Positions 10,646 through 20,803 of a stretch of 64,000 bases of DNA are shown one piece after another. Made by a program: the position numbers and the translations under genes. The DNA comes from Amborella trichopoda. Lineage: Eukaryota > Streptophyta > Magnoliopsida > Amborellales > Amborellaceae. The stretch spans positions 5,545,843-5,609,842 of the forward strand of contig NW_006499435.1 in assembly GCF_000471905.2 (NCBI RefSeq). The letters run 5' to 3'. The notes under the pieces are model-generated. The model was given only the letters and a program-made list of their open reading frames with translations, made no database searches and was not told the origin of the DNA. Numbering within the stretch: position 1 is the stretch's first letter; the number at the start of each line of letters is the position of its first letter.

Positions 10646-11520
10646 TACAAATCAATTGTTTCTAAATCTGTGGCTTTTGTATTTTCTTGTGCTTATTGAC
10701 TTTTTATATTGGTTTTGGTTTTGTTTAATGTGTACTATTTTATTTTAATTTGAATTTGTTTTATATTTTTTAGGGTCATTTTGGCCGTGCATACCACTTG
10801 AGCATGTCCACTAAACTCACCCAAGTTCTTAAACATTGTTTTTATTTACCAAATGTGTTGATAAATTTTTTTTGCCTCTTTGTAAAAGAAAACCTATGTA
10901 TCCTCTATTTTGCACACATATTGACCGCATCTAAAAGCTTCAAATAATGATTAATAAATTTGAATATGTACAAAAAATATATGAGAAAATACGTTTGACC
11001 TTCCCATCTAATCATTAAGGACAGACAAATGCGTAGCATGTGCAAGGAAACTTTATAAGGGAAAATGTGTCGCCTTGATTATACCTCATTTGAGAAAAAG
11101 TTATGCAATGACCTTTTCTTGACCTTATTTCTCACTTAACACCATTGACCTTAATGTACTTCCAATTCAAACTTAAATAAAGCTTTAAATGGGAAATCCA
11201 TTCCATAGATTAGGGCACAATGCTTAAAAAAAAGGGATCGGTGAACTGGATTACCCGTAAGGAAAATCAGTTCGGATCGGCATATTGGTGATCTGACCAA
11301 GTGCATCAGGCAACAACCAAACGAAGAAAATACGAAACAAAATAAAAAGTTGAAAAATTAATAAAAATAAAATGTGGGCTCGGATTGGTTGGTTTTGTAA
11401 TAGATACGGGCAGTTCTATCAGATAATTGTTTGGTTTCTTGATATATGGTTGGAACCTGACCGGGCCCATTGTTTCTTGATCCAAATCGAACGATTCATA
11501 TCCAGATCAATAATTTTTAA

Positions 11521-11725
11521 AGGGATTGTACCTGGAGGTCACAATTATTCATGTCCTTTAAATTTCAAAATGGGTGGATGTAGAGTGTCATTGAATAAAC
11601 ACAAAGTTCCAAAAAAAATTCTCGAATTTTGTGACTCACCCCAAGCCAATCTAATTTGACATCTAATGAATGTAACATCCATGTACAAAAGATAAATGGT
11701 CACTTTGTATGTAATCTTTTTTTTA
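11521..11725 (+). mobile_element. Family B MITE
   Basis: GGGATTGTACCTGGAGGTCA at the left, TGTCATTGAATAAACACAAA and GACTCACCCCAAGCCAATC inside, and ACAAAAGATAAATGGTCAC at the right. Confidence 0.65.
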
Positions 11726-11764
11726 AACTCTATTAGGGCATGATGCTAGAAGTTGTGAGAAAAT

Positions 11765-13390
11765 ACACAATAAAATTATTTATTTTTTATAGAATAATAT
11801 TACAACACCCATAGCTATTAGATGTGATTTTCAATGGGTTGGAGCATGCCACTAACCATGCTGCATATTTATAACAATTTTCTCCAATTTTGTGTAAAGG
11901 ACATATTTATACGCGAACAATATCTAGTCACCCAATTTTACATCTAACGGCTAGAGGTAACCATGACCTTGCATTAAAAGTAACTGATCTTGCAATGTAC
12001 AATCCCAAATGCTATGTACCACAAGGATCTAGGGGCAGACCCAAGAATTTATTGAACTTAATATTTGAAGAATGTTTTTTTTCGAGATTAGGAATATGTG
12101 GATACATTTTGGAAGCGTAGAAGATGAGGGAGCATGAGCCACCCAATTTAATGGCCTCATTTGATCCAATCTTGTCCATTTCAAATATCTTTGGTGGTCC
12201 TTTTAAAATATCTATCTATCAAAATTTTCAGTACTGCTGATGAGGGTGCACATTTGAACTTTATGCTTCTCGATTGGTTTGTTACGGGTTTTTTAAAAGT
12301 GCTCATTTAGATCGGAATTACTTAATCTAGATTGATAACTTATGGAACCCGTTTGGTTTCTACCAGGGAACCGATCGGTTCTGTCAGGGAACCATCCATT
12401 ATGGCCCCACTTTTTATTTTTTATCATTTTTAAATTTTTTAATTTTTTCTCTCTCTGTTTTTAACCTGTTGTTTTTTTTAACCTGTTGATTGATTCGGTC
12501 GGATTGCCGATTCGAACTGCCAATCTGTCGATCCAAACTCTGTTTTCAATAGGGCTGATATGTCAAAGCGATCTTTTTTTCAAACATTGGTTCGTACCAC
12601 TATAAGGCCTTGTTTTGGACTTGTCAATGGCTATGTAATCTAGAGCTGGACAAGTGTGGCATCTGATATACGTGTGGTGCTTGAAATGCTAATCTCAAAT
12701 TTGAGCTTTTTAGATGCAACACAAATGTGCACCATTTGATAAAGGGGAAGTAAGCTTTTTGGTGACATTAAGCATTTCTACAGTGAGATTTCAAGAGAAA
12801 AAAAAAAGTGTCTAAATTCCTACTGCATCAGTAACATTCTCTAACAACACTGATCAGATGTTAAATTGAGCGAGTAGAGATGCATCAGTAACATTTTCTA
12901 GAGTCCAAGGAGATTTTATTCGAACTTTGTAAAGCAATACCACACCCCCATGGATCCCATTTTACATAGAACACAAGCTATTGGCGAATCCGGGAAGTCG
13001 GCCATTCGGAAAACTGGTCCCGATATTCAATATAGAAGAAAAAACGCATAACTTACACATACACATTATGTATGGTGTATGACAACATAGCAATAGGCCA
13101 CATATCCATCGTTAGTTTAGGAAATGAATGGTGTTGATCAACCACTCAAAAAGCACGCTGAATTCTCATGGAGACATTTCCTTATGCTTGCTTATTGCTT
13201 ACCAGCACCCTTTGTTTACTGAACATAAGGTGGATGAGCTGCCCTATTGACATATTACCGTACACGTTATGTGTAAGATGCATTCCAATCATCAAAATGA
13301 TAGAAAATAGAAGCAAAATAAAATTATATGGTTTCCTAAAAGATGAGGGTTCTATAAAGCCTATGCTTTATGAAAATAAAATAAAGCCTC
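11765..13390. other. Intergenic, diverged MITE debris, no gene seen
   Basis: 11765-12008 resembles a very diverged family B copy (TTAGATGTGATTTTCAATGG, ending CAATGTACAATCCC). 12270-12600 has opposing GATCGG-rich segments like the CAGTGTTTTAAAA hAT group. The remainder shows nothing recognisable; open frames are short. Confidence 0.4.
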
Positions 13391-13394
13391 ACCT

Positions 13395-13657
13395 CAAATC
13401 CTCATTTGAAAAGCACTTTCGGCAACAAAAATTTCCATGATGGCTCTATAAATCAATTTCCAACGCCGGCAGTGAAATTCAAAACTCAAAAACTAGTGCA
13501 GATCCATAAAGACTTACTTTTAAGGTTAAATGTATGGTCTAGATAATTTGTTACAATTTACGCTATTTTTAGAGCTTCATATCCTATTTTTTTTCACAAT
13601 CATTATGTTCAAGCCAAGATGATCGATGTAAATGTTTTCTAATGCTTAGATTGCAGT
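13395..13657 (-). mobile_element. Family A MITE remnant
   Basis: The internal segment AGTGCAGATCCATAAAGAC...GTCTAGATAATTTGTTACAA and AAGCCAAGATGATCGATG match the reversed interior of family A. Both termini are gone. Confidence 0.5.
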
Positions 13658-14005
13658 TTTCAATGAGTTGAATTATGAAGTGAAGCTTTACTTATTTTGA
13701 TGGGACGGCAGCCCTATCAAACCATTTTCCTTTCTTGAAAAGGACTTTCTACCATAAAACATTTGGAACGGGGTGACCCCATCAGAGATACCAATGTAAT
13801 TGTCAAAATTGATGGGGTCATAAATGTTTGCTCAATATCATGCCACAAACATTTAAGGGGAAGGAAGCAAAATAGAATCTGCTATTTCTAAGTTTTAGAA
13901 ACAGATTTACTTTTTATGGTGGCCAAGCTTGGGACCTAGTGAAGATTAGGTGTGACACATCTCAGTCAAAGCTCCATAAGAGAACCAAACCCAAGTTTCA
14001 AGGCC

Positions 14006-17000
14006 ATGGCTAGCAGCATGGAAACCAGTGTTGTAGAAGCCATTAATGGCCTCTTCCTCCTCTCCTCAGCTTACCTAGTCTTCATGATGCAGCTTGGCTT
14101 TGCCATGCTTTGTGCTGGCTCAGTTAGAGCCAAAAACACCATGAATATCATGCTCTCCAATGTGATAGATGCAGTTGTGGGCTCACTTAGCTACTATCTC
14201 TTTGGCTTTGCCTTGGCCTTTGGGTCCCCCTCAAACCCCTTCATTGGAACCAAGAGCTTTGCCCTAGAGTCAGGGTCCATAGACTACTCCTATTTCTTGT
14301 ACCAATGGGCCTTTGCCATAGCTGTGGCTGGGATCACTAGTGGCTCCATAGCTGAGAGAACCCAATTTGGAGCTTACTTGGTTTACAGTTTTTGGCTAAC
14401 TGGGTTTGTTTACCCAGTTGTTGCACACTGGGTATGGTCTAGTGATGGTTGGCTTAATACTGCCTATGGTGGTGGTGGCGGCGGCGGCCCTTTGTTGGGT
14501 TCGGGGGCCATTGATTTTGCGGGGAGTGGTGTGGTGCACCTAGTGGGTGGTGTGGCCGGGTTGTGGGGGTCGGTGATCGAGGGGCCGCGGGTCGGGAGGT
14601 TTGACGCATTTGGGGGGGTGGTGCCTATGCGTGGCCACAATGCAACATTGGTGGTGCTCGGGACTTTCTTGCTTTGGTTTGGGTGGTTCGGGTTCAATCC
14701 CGGGTCGTTCATCACGATCATGGTTCGTGCTCTCTCTCTTACACACCAGTTTCTGATTAGTTGAGGAATTTTTTTTTTTCTTTTTTGATAATTCAGTGGG
14801 GAAGACAGCCTCTATCCATTTTTTCAAATAGTTTAAGAGTTGGACCCCTATCAAATGTTAAATTCGACACTCATTTTTTCAAATAGTTTAGAAGTTGGTC
14901 CCCTATCAAATGTAAAATTCGACCGGTGGGGTGTGTCATTTCTTTACAAAAGAGTTTGAGACAACTTTTTGGCCTCTTAGCTTAGTCAATAGTACAACCC
15001 CAATCACCTCAGTTTACATTTAATAAGTAGGACCGACTGTGACCTTACCTAAGTAAACGGTCCTTCCCATTAAAAATGGGTGTGGTTTCTATAAAGCTGA
15101 GGCCCTAAACAATCAAAATAAAGCACACCTTTAAATAGAATCGAAAGATGTTGTTTCAATACTGGAAATCTTTGTGATGGCTTAGAAAATAAATTTTCAT
15201 CTCTAATTATAAAGTTTAAAACTTAAAAAATAATGTAGATCAAGTAGATCGACAAACACATGAAAAACGTGAAAATTGACGGTTTGAAAATGTATTACAA
15301 GATGTATTATTTTTAAGACTTGAAATCCATTTTTTCTCATGTCTATGCGTCTTGAGGTCCAGATGATCAATTTGAGGATTTTTGGGCATCGAAACAACTT
15401 ATTTTAGTGAATTCTTGAGGTGCGCCTTAATTTGATTGTTTAGGGCCTCACCCTAATATAAACTTATCCTTTTAAAAACTCGGTGCCTTGTAAGCAAGCA
15501 ACTGTGCAATACCTTTCACCTGCCTAACAAAAGGCATGCCTATCTACCTTCTTCCAATTTCTCAATCTTTATTTGATTTATTCTTTTTAGCATTTTTTTA
15601 ATGGTGTAGATTCGACCACATATATAAGGAGAAGGAGCTTGTTTTATTTCCTCTTCCTTTCTTGTTTTCATATGGAGGGATGATTTTGAGGGAAAACATA
15701 TATCGACCATCAATTTATGGGCAGGAATGATCTTAACTACCACACTGGAAAATTTGGGGCTGGTTACAAAAATGTGGACCTCATGGGATTTAATGGTTAG
15801 AATGAACTGGGTTCATCTAAACACCAATCGACATGGCTCATTCGATCGTTTCCCTACGGATGGAAACTAGAAAACAGGATTGTATAATGGAAAAAGTTTA
15901 TATAAGGCTGCAGCCTTATACTGTAGAAGTAGAGTGAACCTCAAAATTCCAGTAGAAAAGTTGGAGAACCTTATAATTGATTATCTCGACCTTGAGGTGT
16001 ATGAATATAAACGAAAAAAAAGAATTCAAATCCAAAAAATAGTGCATCATGTAACAAGTTATTTGTATCATCCATTTACAAGATTTTCAAGTGTTTATAA
16101 ATCTGGTCGATTTGTATCTTTTAGAATTTTGAATTTTATTGCTAAAGTCGAATACAAAATTTTCAAATCATTGTAAGATTTATGACACTAAACTACATCT
16201 CCAGATAAAATTTAGAAGTACACCTTAATTCTACAGTATAAGGAGGCAACATTATATAAACCTCACCCTATAAAATGATTTTTATTTTTTTATTTTTTAT
16301 TTTTTGACAATTTTTGGATTTTGATGAATTCTAGCTGTCCAATTTTACATTAGATGACCTCAAATGTTTGAGAATTTTATGTACAAATAGCACCGGTATC
16401 ATTGTGCAATCCTAAAAATATTCAAAATTAACTTTAAAAGTAGGGATTGTATACAACGAGACCATTTACCTTTGGTATAGGGAGGTCAAAATTACTTACA
16501 ATGAACTGATGTGAAATCTAATAGCTTGGGTGTGTCATAAAGTTCGAAAAAATTTCTTTTAAACTTTGAGTTTGGTCAATGAAATAAATACAGCCACCCT
16601 ATTTCATATCCAATGGTCAAGATTAATTGCGACCACTTTATACGAAATGTAATTAGTCTCATTATATTCTTTCCCTTAAAGGTAACTTTAGATTGTTCGT
16701 AAAGATGGTCGAAAGGAAAAGAAAAATAAGATGCATATGGCTAGAATGCATAGAGTTAGATGACTGCGGAATTTCTTGGTCGAGTTAGAAGAAAAGGCAC
16801 TTCTAGAATTACAAAATTCATCCTAAAGAGGGAAAAGCATTTTAGAATTGCAACACTTTACTGATTGTTTAGCCGATCTCAATTCGTTGGGAAAAGGTTT
16901 TGACGATGAACACTCTGTTGATTGGTGGTACTCAAATCTCAAGCACACAAAAGGATTACAAAGTGTTGTAACTTATAAGGTTCACATGTTCTCAGCACTG

Positions 17001-18216
17001 TCTTCTACTATCTGTTAGGGATTGTTTACAAAGAAACCGTTTATCTTTTATAAATGGAGGTCATAATCATTCTTGTCCCTTAAATTTAAAAAATGGGTAG
17101 ATGTAAGAGTGTCATTGAATAGACACAAAGTTCCTAAAAAAAAATAATCGAACTTTATGACTCAACTCAAGCCATTTAATTTAACATTTAATAAGTGAGA
17201 ATGATTGTGACCTCCATGTACAAAAGATAAATGATATCATTGTAGAAAATCCCTATATATTATATGAGAATCCAACTAGGGATGGCAATAGGTAAAGTGG
17301 CCAGCCTACCCTAAGTAAGCATGGGACAAGGCCAGCATATGTCGCTCCTAGGGTTAGTTCCGGGCATGCATATGTGATCCATACTGCGGTGCCCAAGTTG
17401 GGTAGATCATGGCCATACCTAACCTGGGCATATGTCCGGCTTGGCCCACATGAAGAGGCCTAGGTTGGCCTTGCAACAAGCTAGACTGGGGTCCGGGTCT
17501 TGGCCATTACCACCCCTAAATCCAGCAATACTTGTTTTTTAAGTACTCAACAATCTTGACAGGGAAATGTAACTGGGGTGGCTCGAACAGCTTTGACCAC
17601 CACACTCGCTGGCTCAACCGCTGGCCTTGTCACACTATTTGGAAAGCGCATCCTGGTCGGTCACTGGGATGCCCTTGATGTGTGCAACGGCCTCATAGGT
17701 GGGTTTGTAGCAATAACATCAGGGTGTGCAGTGGTTGATTTGTGGGCATCGGTGGTATGTGGATTCGTGGCTGCTCTAGTCTTGATCTGTCTCAATATAC
17801 TGGCATTGAAATTCCAGTACGACGATCCTCTCGAAGCCGCTCAACTACACGGAGGCTGCGGAGCTTGGGGAGTATTATTCACAGGGTTATTTGCTAAAGA
17901 AGAATTTGTTCTGCAAGCTTACGGCAGCAAAGGAAGCGAAACTCGACCTTACGGAGTTATAATGGGTGGTGGATGGCAGTTGCTTGGCTCGCAGATAATT
18001 GAAATTCTCGTGATTGTGGCTTGGGTGAGTGTCACAATGGGACCATTGTTTTTCTTGCTTCATAAGCTGAGGATGCTGAGAATTTCTAGGGATGAAGAAG
18101 TTGCAGGACTTGATGTTTCTCACCATGGGGGTTATGCTTACCAGGCTCATCATGATGATGAAGAACCTCGATTCTATGCAGACTATGTTAGGATGCAAAT
18201 GAATTCAAACTCTTAG
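14006..18216 (+). CDS. AMT1: AMT1-type ammonium transporter, two exons
   Basis: Exon 1 is 14006-14722 (ATCATG|GTTCGT) and exon 2 is 17563-18216 (TTGACAG|GGAAAT), joined in phase 0 to 456 aa. I chose the ATG at 14006 because of its context, GGCCATGGC; an in-frame ATG at 13952 would add 18 polar residues. AMT1 proteins are trimeric plasma-membrane NH4+ transporters of the Amt/Mep/Rh family. Seen here: [15 protein letters not shown] in the first helices, the twin pore histidines H178 ([10 protein letters not shown]) and H335 ([12 protein letters not shown]), and the C-terminal regulatory segment [10 protein letters not shown]. Oddities: a short N-terminus lacking the Cys-bearing leader of many AMT1s, seven consecutive glycines (155-161) in the loop before DFAGSG, and Ser425 where Arabidopsis AMT1;1 has the regulatory Thr460. 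The 2840-bp intron is packed with MITEs; Arabidopsis AMT1 genes are intronless. Confidence 0.93.
14770..14930 (-). repeat. Copy of the TTTCAAATAGTTTAGGAGTT retroposon-like repeat
   Basis: A T-rich run, then AATTCAGTGGGGAAGACAG, then two tandem copies of TTTTTTCAAATAGTTTANNA with GTTGGNCCCCTATCAAATGT (near 14818 and 14874). On the minus strand it would end in poly(A), as a retroposon does. It lies just after the AMT1 splice donor. Confidence 0.55.
15077..15467 (-). mobile_element. Family A Mutator-type MITE in the AMT1 intron
   Basis: GGGTGTGGTTTCTATAAAGC at the left and CCCTAATATAAACTTATCC at the right, with the reversed interior GTCTTGAGGTCCAGATGATC. The flanks ATTAAAAAT and TTTTAAAAA are similar but not an exact 9-bp duplication. 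Confidence 0.75.
15889..16267 (+). mobile_element. Family A Mutator-type MITE in the AMT1 intron
   Basis: GGAAAAAGTTTATATAAGGC, AAGTAGAGTGAACCTCAAAA, internal GATTATCTCGACCTTGAGGT, and the right end TTATATAAACCTCACCC. Same orientation as the WEB-intron copy. Confidence 0.75.
16443..16675 (+). mobile_element. Family B MITE in the AMT1 intron, near 9-bp duplication
   Basis: It begins GGGATTGTATACAACGAGAC and ends ATTAGTCTCATTATATTC then TTTCCC. The flanks TTAAAAGTA (16434-16442) and TTAAAGGTA (16676-16684) match at 8 of 9 bases, so family B also looks Mutator-type. Confidence 0.7.
17028..17253 (+). mobile_element. Family B MITE in the AMT1 intron
   Basis: GGGATTGTTTACAAAGAAACC at the left (the 20 bases before the last C) and ATCATTGTAGAAAATCCC at the right. 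It carries the interior TGTCATTGAATAGACACAAA. This is the cleanest family B copy in the window. Confidence 0.75.
17277..17518. mobile_element. hAT-like MITE in the AMT1 intron
   Basis: The termini TAGGGATGGCAAT and ATTACCACCCCTA are inverted repeats. The flanks AATCCAAC (17269-17276) and AATCCAGC (17519-17526) match at 7 of 8 bases, the duplication length of hAT elements. The interior is GC-richer than its surroundings, with many GGCC and GGGTC blocks. Confidence 0.72.
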
Positions 18217-18229
18217 TTATCATCTAGTT

Positions 18230-18312
18230 TTTTTATGGGGATTGGCCTAGTGGCACAAGGGAGACTGTCCAAAGTTCACATCCAAGATTATTCACACCTC
18301 AAAAAAAAGTCC
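18230..18312 (+). mobile_element. SINE-like tRNA-derived fragment next to the AMT1 stop codon
   Basis: GATTGGCCTAGTGGCACAAG resembles a tRNA A box and AAGTTCACATCCAAG a B box. An A8 run follows at 18300-18307. It starts about 15 bp after the stop codon, so it probably forms part of the 3'UTR. Confidence 0.45.
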
Positions 18313-18390
18313 TAAGCCAAGTATCACTTCTATGAGAGGTTTGTCTTATAAGTCATTATTTTTCCTACCCCAACTTTTAAAGCGATTTTA

Positions 18391-18645
18391 TACTATAAGA
18401 CCATTTACAACTGTTGCATGCTCACGATCATCGGTACCGTCTGATATGAACAATCGCTTCTAATTATCAAATATGAAATCAAGCGGCTAAAGGTGTATCA
18501 GGAAGTTTCAGAAAAAATTTACTAGACTTTTGAGTATAGTGATCAGCACACTTCCAACTGCGTGATTTTATTTATAATGGCTAAAAGTGATTGTAATTTT
18601 GTGCTAAAAGTAAACAGCCTTTGTATATAAATTGTCATTATTAAA
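18391..18645 (+). mobile_element. Diverged family B MITE
   Basis: It opens TATACTATAAGACCATTTAC, has the interior CTTTTGAGTATAGTGATCAG, and ends near CCTTTGTATATAAATTGTC. Similarity is partial. Confidence 0.4.
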
Positions 18646-18960
18646 TTGTGCATTTATTTATTTGACTCTAAGTTGCTTGTTTGCTTTGTTAAAATGAAGA
18701 AGGGCAAGCCTAAGGAGCAAGAGGGAGTAAAAGAAATTCTTGCTATGTCCACTTTTTGGTTTCAAATTATGCTTTCATTGTACATGACTTAAATATAATA
18801 AGTTGGGCTTGTCGGCATAAAAATGATACTATTGATGTTGTGTTTTATGCATGGTTTCCCTTTATAGCTCTATGTTATGGGTAGTTTCTCTAAATCGAGT
18901 CTAGTTGACTATAGCATGTTGTTGACAAGTATCAATTGATGTAAAAGTTGAAATTATTAA

Positions 18961-19190
18961 AGAATTGTCTATAAAGAGAATATTTATTTATTTTTGTATA
19001 TGGTGGTCAAAATTATGTTTGTTCTTTAAATTTCGAAATGGGTCGTTATAGAAGTATTATTGAATAGACACAAAGCTCCAAAAAAGAATTTTCAGACTTT
19101 GTGATTAACCCCAAGCCATCCAATTTGATATCTAATGAGTTAGAATGATTTGTGACATCAATATATAAAAAATAAATGATCTCTTTAATT
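18961..19190 (+). mobile_element. Family B MITE
   Basis: GAATTGTCTATAAAGAGAA at the left, TATTGAATAGACACAAAGCT and AACCCCAAGCCATCCAATTT inside, and ATAAATGATCTCTTTAATTG at the right. A degraded left end of family A (GGTGTGGTTTTAGAAGGCCT) abuts it at 19191-19300. Confidence 0.6.
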
Positions 19191-19313
19191 GGTGTGGTTT
19201 TAGAAGGCCTCGCTAAAAAAATACAATTTTGTCATCAGAAAACTCTGAGATGACCTGCAAATTCATTTTTCCTCGTGAATGAGAATATGAAGTTCCAAAA
19301 ATGGATATGGCCC

Positions 19314-19580
19314 TTACCCAAAAACATGGATCTGGCCGATATATATGGAAACTCAAAATGGATGGTCCAAAAAAGGCACCACAAAATGAATTAAGGCTTG
19401 AAATCTTTTTTTTGTTTTTTGTTTCCCCGATCCATGATTATGAGTGCTTCACCCAAAAACATGGGTCTGGCCAACTTATAGAAACTCAAAATGGGTGGTC
19501 CAAACAAAAGGCATTTCATAATTAATTATTTCTAGGGCGTGCAATCTTTTTTTTTTTTGGTTTCCTCGATCCATGATTCT
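19314..19580. repeat. 135-bp tandem duplication
   Basis: ACCCAAAAACATGGRTCTGG starts both units (19316 and 19451). Each unit then has GAAACTCAAAATGGRTGGTC, a T run, and TTTCCYCGATCCATGATT. The units differ at about 15% of sites. Confidence 0.8.
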
Positions 19581-19646
19581 GACATGGAAATGATCCGTTT
19601 GTCTAGTTTCCATATTTAATGTAGAGGGAATTGTTTAAAAAACTCT

Positions 19647-19741
19647 TTTGTTGTTTTTTTTTGAGGTAGTTGAGCAGCTGGAATCAAGCTTGAGATGTAG
19701 TGCTTCTAAATGTCATTTGCTAACCACTCGACCCCAAACCC
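19647..19741 (-). mobile_element. SINE-like tRNA-derived element
   Basis: Read on the minus strand: GGGGTCGAGTGGTTAGCAAA resembles the A-box region of tRNA-Ser or tRNA-Leu; about 35 bp later AAGCTTGATTCCAG resembles a B box; an A-rich tail follows (a T run on the plus strand at 19647-19658). Confidence 0.5.
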
Positions 19742-20059
19742 AATTCCTTAATACCACATAACTTGGACAAATTTTTGTAATTTATTGCTCAATGAGCTGA
19801 GTCTTCACAAGATTATGACTGATGAGACAAATTCATGGAAAGGGTCCATGCCAAGCCCTAATTAAGCAATTCCGATAAGGAAAATGAAAACGAAAAGGGA
19901 GATAAGCAACAATTCCAATACAACAAAAATGCCTCTTGACTTCTTCTGAGCATTGTAGACTCCACATAATATACGCTATTTTTGGTTTCAATTGAAGTAA
20001 AACTTATACCATGTTTTGAGATTTTCTCGAGTTTTAACTAGAATTTCAGCTTTGCCCTT

Positions 20060-20803
20060 TAACCAAAGATAAGGAGTCACCCGACCTAGGTCCGTGTATG
20101 GGTCAAGAAATCAGACTTGGCGGGTCGGGTCTAGGTCCAATATTGGACACAACCACTATTCAAGTCCAGATTCATGTGGACTGGACCCGAATACTATTAT
20201 TAGTTAAATAATATATAATATATACTATTTTAATGATATTTAATTCATAGGTAATTAAATATAACTATATATTTTAGTTATAATATTTAAATAAGGGTAC
20301 AAATGGCATATAGATGCATCCGTAGCTGTAGAGGTAAGGTGCACCTTCAAATTTTATCATGATATATAATTTTAATGTAAAATGTTTTTAGGATTATCTC
20401 AAAATCTCTTTTTATATCTAATTATAAAATTTTAAATTAAAAAATGGTTAAAATCAAGTAGATCCATAAACATATGAAAATCTTGAAAATGGACGGTGTA
20501 GATAATATGTTGTAAAATGCACTATTTATGAGACTTAAAATCTTTTTGTTTTTCATGGTCATACATCTCGATGTCAAGATGAGCAATAAAAGAGTTTTTC
20601 AACATTAAAATTACCTTCTCCGATGGATTTTTGAGGTGCATCCGTAGTTCTAAATTATAAGGTTTCATCCATTTATAAACTTTTTCCTTTAAATAATATA
20701 TGTATATATTTAATATAATACTTAAGTATATTTAATTTTTTATTATTTTTGGATCGGGTCCAATCATGTCCGGTTCCCAAGCCCGACCAGTTGCCACCCC
20801 TAA
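20060..20803. mobile_element. hAT-like GGGTC-rich element interrupted by a family A MITE
   Basis: The left part is full of GGGTC, GACCC and TCGGGTCTAGGTCC; the right end reads CCCGACCAGTTGCCACCCCTA. The AT-rich core holds a complete family A MITE. The left terminus is degraded. Confidence 0.55.
20308..20693 (-). mobile_element. Family A Mutator-type MITE nested in a hAT-like element
   Basis: GATGCATCCGTAGCTGTAGA with AGGTAAGGTGCACCTTCAAA on the left. Inside, ATCTCGATGTCAAGATGAGC. On the right TGAGGTGCATCCGTAGTTCT and a TATAAACTTTTTCC terminus. Confidence 0.7.

Noticed and set aside
14464-14854. Minus-strand Pro-rich frames opposite AMT1 exon 1
   Set aside because: They are shadows of the GC-rich glycine and membrane-helix codons on the sense strand.
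18693-18791. Short lysine-rich frame beginning MKKGKPKEQEGVKEILAM
   Set aside because: Only 32 codons, no leader or splice evidence; likely chance.
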